Assembly: GCA_009809945.1 (NCBI GenBank)
Contig: WTPW01000023.1
Span: 87,282 to 151,281, forward strand
Length of the DNA stretch: 64,000 nucleotides
Reading direction: 5' to 3'
Source of the DNA: Gigaspora margarita
Taxonomy: Eukaryota; Glomeromycota; Glomeromycetes; Diversisporales; Gigasporaceae
The translations under genes and the position numbers were made by a program. The notes under the pieces are model-generated. The model saw only the letters and a program-made list of their open reading frames with translations, was not told the DNA's origin and ran no database searches. Within the stretch, counting starts at the first letter, position 1. Every line of letters begins with the position of its first letter. Of this stretch, positions 57,581 through 64,000 are shown one piece after another.

Positions 57581-57860
57581 AAAATTGATAATGGAGTGCC
57601 ATTTTTTCAAAAAGGTTATATTTGAAAAGTAGATATTGAATAAAAAGATTATATTTAAAAATGGGTAATAGGCAAAATGAGCATATTTAAAAAATGCTAA
57701 TGGGTAATTTTTTATAAATATTATATTTGAAATATGGTAACGGGAATAGTGAAAGATGAAAAAATAGTAAGAGACAGGTTCATGATTTTTTTTATTTTTT
57801 AGAGAGCGTCAGTTCCATTTTTGCTTTGTTTTTTCTTTTTTTTAGAGACATATGGGCATA
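57175..57860 (+). repeat. Interspersed repeat C, copy 2, with 33-bp poly(A)
   Basis: GGTCCCCAAACAATCTATG and, further on, AATGGAGTGCC, AAAAAGGTTATATTTGAAAAG and AATAGGCAAAATG match copy 1 (725-1050). A run of about 33 A (57547-57579) and about 300 bp of additional sequence separate the two matching parts. Confidence 0.6.
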
Positions 57861-57904
57861 TTTTGATAATTTCTAGGTGATAATTAAAAATTGATCTACA
57901 TAGT

Positions 57905-58050
57905 GGCTCTCGATATAACGGACTCTTGATATAACAGAGACTAAGTAAAATCTTGATATAATGGATCAAGATTCAAATCCATATCATAATAAATACTACT
58001 TGATATAATGGATTTACTAATAAAACTCTCGATGAAGCAGATTTTAAAAA
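57905..58050 (+). repeat. Pogo/Tigger-like end fragment
   Basis: CTCTCGATATAACGGACTC followed by two further TTGATATAA(C/T)GGA repeats, a pattern seen at the ends of some pogo-type elements. No matching second end is found in the window. The 98-codon frame that follows (58063-58359) is Y/I rich and not recognised. Confidence 0.35.
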
Positions 58051-58359
58051 ATTTCTCACTATGTGCCCAAGGTACTACATTATATCAAAAGTCACTGTGT
58101 ACATATATATATATATATTGTACTGTATAACTATATATACTGTATAACAGATAAACAAAACAAAACACTTTATACATACTGTGCTGACATACTATATGTA
58201 CAATATATATCTTATATTTGTGACAAATGGTTCAAATATATCTTTGCCATCTTTGTTCGCCAAACTTATGTTATCCATATCGATCTCAAAGTTCTCTTGT
58301 TAAGCATAAAAAAACTAAACATTAGAACAATAAAATTATTTCACACATATATATTATAA

Positions 58360-59094
58360 CTGCTTCTTCAAGATATGACATTGAACAATTTAGAAATGCA
58401 TTTATTATTCAAGTAAAAAAACATTATCAGTTTGGTCAGAATGCTGTTAAAAACAATTAGAGCCTTTTTCTGAAAGATTATTTATTACTTTATTTCACAG
58501 TTTTTCTACTTTTTATTTTATTAATTCACAAAAAAATATATAGTTAGTTTTAACGAAAGTGTAGGTTATAAAGAGTTAAAAAATTTATTAAATGATGATA
58601 AATAGGGTAGCAAAGAAAATGGGTCAGGAACTGTTGTTTATGTTTTGATAGAAAATAAGACTGAAATGTATCAAATTAAATTTATTTGGAAAGAACATGT
58701 ATATAAAAAGCATCATTACCTTTATCATGTGGTTTAATAGTATGTTTATTTAAAATTGATGTTTGAGATTTTGTTCCTAAATAAAATAAATAAAATTTTT
58801 TATCAAAAATATTTTGTAATTAATTATTTATTAGATTTTGTGATTTAATATATTAGCAATATATGGTCTTTGTTATATTACAAAAACAACTATTATATAT
58901 AATCAATATACAATATACAAAAAATAACAATTCATAATTTGCTATTGAAACTATTGACTAACCCAAATAACCTAAATATCACTTTGAACTAATTAACATT
59001 TTCAATCTTTACCTATCTTTAAGTTTAAGCTACTCTACTATTTCCAAACTACCTAACCATCAAACTAAACTAACAATTACCACAAACTATTTTA
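58360..59094. other. AT-rich spacer
   Basis: No gene or repeat border recognised. Confidence 0.4.
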
Positions 59095-59220
59095 ACTTTA
59101 GCAGATTTTAAAACTACTCAAATGCCTTTTTCATTTTTTGCTGTACCTGTTTTGTATTAATTCAAATTATAGACCTTAATTGCTTTTTTATCATTATTGT
59201 ATCTATACCAGAATTTAAAA
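59095..59220 (-). pseudogene. Sel1-repeat relic
   Basis: On the minus strand, GTAKNEKKAFE, a TAG at the expected Trp, F, and then a TAA before NL match the WYLKSAEGG-type Sel1 repeat. A second, poorer repeat (GIDTINDKKAI) lies just beside it. About 120 bp remain. It is a fragment of another member of the Sel1 family, separate from the main gene 9 kb away. Confidence 0.55.
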
Positions 59221-59589
59221 ATAAATTGCTTTTCGAATTGCCATGCTAATTCCTTTATTTCTAATAATTGGTATCTTCTAGTTGCCTTGTCAATCATTAT
59301 GGCAAATATTTACCAACTCATTTATTCTAAAACCTGAATAGAATAAAACTTTGGCTCTTGGGTAGGTTAAAGATTACACAACTCTTGAATGACTTGGGCC
59401 AGATGCTGCTCTTTATTTCAAAGTTGATAAGCCACAGTATTCTGCTTCAAGACTGTTTATAAATAGTGCTTAGCAAAATCGAGTAAAACTCAAAAATAAG
59501 AAAAATCTTTATGCACTAAGGTCAACTTCCTAAAATATATTAGTCAATCCATACTGTCTTAAAAGTGATGCCCAAGTTACCTTTTGCAA

Positions 59590-60370
59590 GATACTTTATA
59601 TTTGTAATTTGCTAAAGGGTATCTATTCAATAATGTCTTTAAATGTCAATGCATTAAGTTGTGTTTGTTGAATTAATTGATTAATATTGTGATTGTCACT
59701 TGTCTATTTACCACGTCGATGCATTAAGTTGTATTTGTTGAATTAATTAATCAATGTCTGATTGTCACTTGTTCATTTACAAAATTCATTTATAAACTCT
59801 AATATTAAAAATAATAAATAATAATTAAGAGCTACAACTATCAATTTTTCTAATTGGCTATAATAAATTCTGTTCTATAGTACTTATACAAGATTTGTAA
59901 TTTGCTAAAGGGTATCCATTCAATGATGTCTTTAAACATCGATGCATTAAATTAATTAATTAAGCAATGTTGTGATTATTACTTGTTCATTTACAAAATC
60001 CATTTATAAGCCCTAATATTAAAAAATAATAAATAATAGTTAAGAGCTATGATATTGATTATTCTAATTTGCTATAAAAAATTCTGTTCTACTGTACTTA
60101 CACAAGATATATTATATTTGTTATTTGCTAAATAGTATACATTTAATGATGTCTTTAAATGTCGATGCATTAAGTTGTGTTGACTTAATGCATCAATGTT
60201 GTGATTGTCACTTGTCTATTTACACGTTGATGCATTAAGTTGTGCTCGTTGAATTAAATTGATCAATGTCGTGATTGTCACTTGTCTATTTAGAAAATCC
60301 ATTTATAAACCCTAATATTAAAAAAAATAAATATAATTAAGAGCTACAACTATCGATATTTCTGATTTGC
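59590..60370 (+). repeat. Three-copy tandem repeat, about 230-290 bp units
   Basis: Units start near 59593, 59892 and 60112 and share TTTGCTAAAGGGTAT, AATGATGTCTTTAAA, CGATGCATTAA, GATTGTCACTTGT and TTATAAACCCTAATATTAAAA. Units one and three also contain an internal duplication around GTCGATGCATTAAGTTGTG. Non-coding. Confidence 0.8.
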
Positions 60371-60552
60371 TTCAAAGAAATCTTTTATCGTCAACAAGTG
60401 GGATTTACTCATTTCTCTCTAGTTCCAAATGAGCAAAAAAATCCTTCTTTTAGTTGATCAAAAATAAAGTATTGTAATAGTAGGTACACTATACTAAGAT
60501 TTTGTAAGGAATTTTTTAGTCAGAACACAAAAGGTGTTGTAAGTTACTAGTA

Positions 60553-60677
60553 GTGCTTGACAAAATCGAGTTTTACTTGATTTTGCTGAGCACCAAATCT
60601 ATTAAAAAAACTATTAATAAAGGAACCAAACAAATAAGTTTAGAGAAAATGAACTCACCTACCCACTATTATGTGAA
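60553..60677 (+). pseudogene. 5' part of an open frame disrupted by a Mutator-like element
   Basis: A frame beginning GTG at 60553 (or ATG at 60649) runs into the TSD at 60677. With the element and one TSD copy removed it continues in frame at 62302 and stops at 62465-62467, giving about 96 codons. No family is recognised. The start region (TGCTTGACAAAATCGAG) is itself a small palindrome, so this may be chance. Confidence 0.3.
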
Positions 60678-62292
60678 GGGGATCAATTTTCATACCCCTA
60701 CATTTAATATTCAAACTCCTGCAGATTTAACTTTTTTAAAAAATTTGAGTGAAGATATCTTAGTAACTACCAAATCAAATTTAGTAAACTTTTTTCTTTA
60801 AATTCTATAGATTTATAGAATTTATATAAAAAAAAGTTTATTGACTTTGGTTCAGTAGTTGCTAAGATATCTTTGCTCAAAGTTTGAAAAAAAATCAAAA
60901 TGTCTATCAAAACAAACTATAAAATTTTCTTTAAATTTTGAGCGAAGATATCTCTGCAACTACTAAGCCAAATTCAATGAACTTTTTTTTGTTTGAATTG
61001 CATGAATCTATAGATTTTAAAATAAAAAAATTTATAGAATTTGACTTAATAGTTACAGAATTATTTTCAACCAAATTTTAAAAAAAAATCAAACTGTCTA
61101 TCAAAATATTTAATAGACATTTTGACTTTTTTAAAACTTTGAGTGAAGATATCTTAGTAACTACCAAATCAAATTTAGTAAACTTTTTTTCTTTAAATTC
61201 TATAGATTTATAGAATTCAGTTAAAAAAAAGTTTATTGAATTTGGTCCTGTAGTTGCTAAGATATCTTTGCTCAAAGTCTGAAAAAAATCAAAACATTTA
61301 TCAAAACAAACTATACAAAATTTTCTTTAAACTTTGAGCAAAGAATGAACTTTTTTTTGTTTGAATTCGATAAATCTATAGAATTAAAATAAAAAATTCA
61401 TAGTATTTAACTTAATAGCTACAGAGTTTTCTTTACTCAAATTTTAAAAAAATTCAAAATATCTATCAAAACATTTGATAGAGGTTTTGTTTTTTTTTAA
61501 ACTTTGGGCAAAGAACTCTGTAACTATTGAGTTAAACACTATAAATTTTTTTTATTTTAATTCTATAGACTCATTAAATTCAAACAAAAAAAAAGTTTAT
61601 TGAATTTGGCTTAGTAGTTGCAGAGATATTTTCGCTCAAAGTTTAAAGAAAATTTTGTATAGTTTGTTTTGATAGACGTTTTGATTTTTTTCAAACTTTA
61701 AGCAAAGATATCTTAGCAACTCTGGACCAAATTCAATAAACTTTTTTTTATCTGAATTCTATAAATCTATAGAATTNAAAGAAAAAAAGTTTACTAAATT
61801 TGATTTGATAGTTACTAAGATATCTTCATTCAAAGTTAAAAAAAAATCAAAACGTCTATCAAATGTTTTGATAGACATTTTGATTTTTTTTTAAATTTGA
61901 GTGAATATAACTCTGTAACTTTTAAGTCAAATTCTATAAATTTTTTTTATTTTAATTCTATAGATTCATTGAATTCAAACAAAAAAAGTTTATTGAATTT
62001 GGCTTAGTAGTTGCAGAGATATCTTCGCTCAAAGTTTAAAGAAAATTTGTATAGTTTGTTTTAATAGACACTTTGATTTTTTTCAGAATTTGAGCAAAGA
62101 TATCTTAGCAACTACTGGACCAAATTCAATAAACTTTTTTTTATCTTAATTCTATAAATCTATAGAATTTAAAAAAAAGGTTACTAAATTTGATTTGGTA
62201 GTTACTAAGATATCTTCACTCAAATTTTTTAAAAAAGTTAAATTTGCAGGGGGTATGAATATTAAATGTGGGGGGTATGAAAATTGATCCCC
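60678..62292. mobile_element. 1.6-kb Mutator-like foldback with perfect 9-bp TSD
   Basis: The ends GGGGATCAATTTTCATACCC and its complement are perfect. The TSD TTATGTGAA lies at 60669-60677 and 62293-62301. The interior is a series of inverted and direct copies of one segment: GATATCTTAGTAACTAC, TTCTATAGATTTATAGAATT and TTTGCTCAAAGTTTGAAAAA recur at least six times in both orientations. Frames at 60553-60801 and 61078-61275 inside it are repeat translations. One N lies at 61777. Confidence 0.9.
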
Positions 62293-62301
62293 TTATGTGA
62301 A

Positions 62302-62467
62302 TACTATTAAAATGCATTATGGTTTTTACGAGCTTTTGGATTGCTCCACTACTACGCCTTTTGAAATAAGATTTGATTATTCTAACCAATTATACAATTT
62401 ACTAGCAAACTGTAATCATGCTTTGCCTACTCAATCTTTTGACCACATAGAATTTAGTAGATTGTAG
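62302..62467 (+). pseudogene. 3' part of the disrupted open frame
   Basis: Continues the frame of 60553-60677 across the insertion: TIKMHYGFYELLDCSTTTPF and FDYSNQLYNLLANCNHALPT, then a TAG at 62465-62467. The composition looks more protein-like than its neighbours, but no family is recognised. Confidence 0.3.
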
Positions 62468-62579
62468 CAGTTGGTTAAAAAAGGAGAAATCCAAATTAGC
62501 ACCAGAATAATAACTCTAGTAACTTCTGTGTGTAAAAATTAAAAAAATATTAATACAGTAAAAAATAGGTCTGATTAAC

Positions 62580-62662
62580 ATATGAGTAACACAAAAGAAA
62601 ATAAGACATCAGTTTATCATTGATAAAACAATGTCCCATTTTTTCTTGGTATTACTCATATA
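62580..62662. repeat. 80-bp hairpin MITE
   Basis: ATATGAGTAACACAAAAGAA pairs with the complement of TTTCTTGGTATTACTCATAT, and AAGACAT pairs with ATGTCCC-side bases, around a short AT-rich loop. Confidence 0.7.
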
Positions 62663-63050
62663 TATTATATAGTACAATCAATAGGTAGCAATAAATTGTA
62701 TAGATAACAAAATTCTTATTTATTTCAATATAATAAATTTAATTCTTAATTTGAATAACTTTACACAAATAAGTTGTAGAAATATTATAAATTCAATAAT
62801 ACATTTGTCAATTTTCATGTATTATAATATTATGTACTAAGGGTTTACAAATTTTACCTCCACCCATTGTTGTTCCAGAAAAAAAAAGTCATACCTAAAT
62901 AGAATAAGATATTAGTAAAGAAATTATATATAAATTATTTTAAAAAAAATAGTTTTATATGTTTATGATTTTTTTTTGAGACTAGATGTTGAAATAAATG
63001 TAATGACAATTCTTTGTTTTTTAAGTATGCATAAACTTAGGTATATGCTG
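62663..63050. other. AT-rich spacer
   Basis: Nothing recognised. Confidence 0.4.
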
Positions 63051-63617
63051 AGCTAGCATATTGTTATCCTATATCCACTTCTTTAAAGATAGTATATAAC
63101 TAGAGCGACCTTAAATAGTAAATACTTTGTATAAACTTACTTGTTACTGTGATATATCTAAGTCAAAAGGCATTTTTTAATAAAACTTAACAAAGAAGAT
63201 TTTTGGCAATTTGCAATTATGAAAGAGGCTACAATTAAAAGTATATGAGGATACTAGTAATTGTTTATTTTAAATAATAAATAAATATATTTATTAGTGA
63301 AAGAGTATGAAGACTCTATGTTGAACTTGGGTTCACATCAGCTGCTTTTATACATTTTTGTTTTTTACAAATGTAACGGGCTATATCTATTACATGTGCA
63401 ATAAATACTATATCTATTACTAATAAATATATAGTATAAATAATATAAATATAATATATGAAATAAATGATATATGTGTAATAAATAAAATATAAAGTAT
63501 ATATGCTATAAATATGACATGTTTTATAAATGCCATATATTCACTTTGGCATGCAGTAGATCACCTAGCCAATCAAATTGTAGATCCTATACTTGATTGT
63601 TAATCGGTTCTGATCTT
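63051..63617 (+). repeat. Interspersed repeat B, copy 3 (most complete)
   Basis: Matches 13620-14067 plus 15016-15110 in the same orientation, and 1640-2002 plus 6039-6230 inverted. Landmarks are CTTGTTACTGTGATATATC, GGCTACAATTAAAAGTATAT, TTACAAATGTAACGGGC and CAATCAAATTGTAGATCC. Non-coding. Confidence 0.75.
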
Positions 63618-63895
63618 CATCGGGAAAGTTTTTTTAGTACAGTTCTGTGCAAATTTCTAAAAAAAACAATTATTAAAAATTAATGCAGTTCTGCGACCCT
63701 GCCAGCGATTGTTGAAGAAATTTTTTTTAATTTTCTGCGCAGATTTAATTTTCTGTGCAGTCATCGGGAAAGTTTTTTTAGTACAGTTCTGTGCAAATTT
63801 CTAAAAAAACAATTATTAAAAATTAATGCAGTTTTGCGACCCTGCTGGCGATCGTTGAAGAAATTTTTTTTAATTTTTTACGCAGATTGTAAAAA
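63618..63895 (+). repeat. 144-bp tandem duplication
   Basis: CATCGGGAAAGTTTTTTTAG starts at 63618 and 63762. Both copies continue through ACAGTTCTGTGCAAATTTC, GCGACCCTGC and GTTGAAGAAATTTTTTTTAA. The second copy lacks the final TTTTCTGTGCAG. Confidence 0.9.
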
Positions 63896-64000
63896 ATAAA
63901 GAATACATTCAAATATTCATATATTTTTAATAATATAATTTATTCAAATACATAATATAAATTTCACAAAAATAATAAAAATTTTTATTAAAAAAAAAAA
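63896..64000. other. AT-rich end of window
   Basis: A-rich, ending in poly(A). No feature. Confidence 0.4.

Overview
The window looks like a eukaryotic nuclear contig from an arbuscular mycorrhizal fungus (Glomeromycotina, Rhizophagus-like). This is inference from content: very AT-rich DNA, a Sel1-repeat/protein-kinase gene with the catalytic variant HCDLHSGN, a TLDc-type fragment, and a Helitron-class transposon with a DUF6570-like N-terminus. No intact gene was found. Scattered Ns, and several frameshifts that fall in homopolymers, suggest a draft assembly.

Flanks (1-31 kb and 51-64 kb) are gene-poor and built almost entirely of short inverted-repeat elements inserted into one another. Many can be delimited to the base by terminal inverted repeats (TIRs) and target-site duplications (TSDs): hAT-type elements with 8-bp TSDs (11388, 12276, 28182, 45730, 48358, 53591), Mutator-like elements with 9-bp TSDs (7144-11107, 60678-62292), TA-flanked pogo/mariner-like MITEs (4444, 52258), tRNA-headed SINEs (12842, 26162, 28010) and a LINE relic (about 14.07-15.02 kb). 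A 1.1-kb array of palindromic units lies at 18.2-19.4 kb. Several unrelated families carry patches of telomere-like TTAGGG sequence.

The centre (31.2-50.5 kb) holds one broken minus-strand gene. In reading order it has an uncharacterised 314-residue N-terminal region (50457-49513), about 28 Sel1 repeats of two different types (49516-45650), and a protein kinase domain with a possible 76-bp intron (45653-44985 and 31800-31178). Three mobile elements interrupt it: a 207-bp TIR element (48358-48564), a 551-bp hAT-type element filled with AATCGATT repeats (45730-46280), and a roughly 13.2-kb Helitron2/Helentron (about 31799-44977) that splits the kinase between its DLG and APE motifs.

The Helentron has the asymmetric ends of its class: CCAGGAGCG at the left end, the complement CGCTCCTGG inside the right end, then a 7-bp-stem hairpin. 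It encodes a decayed Rep/helicase (37086-42879) with HUH, two-tyrosine and Pif1-like motifs. It also carries an uncharacterised gene with a very acidic tail (32787-33766) and a minus-strand TLDc-like fragment (34111-34464) that may be captured host sequence. Most premature stops in both the kinase gene and the transposon can be explained by G-to-A or C-to-T change, chiefly at tryptophan codons.
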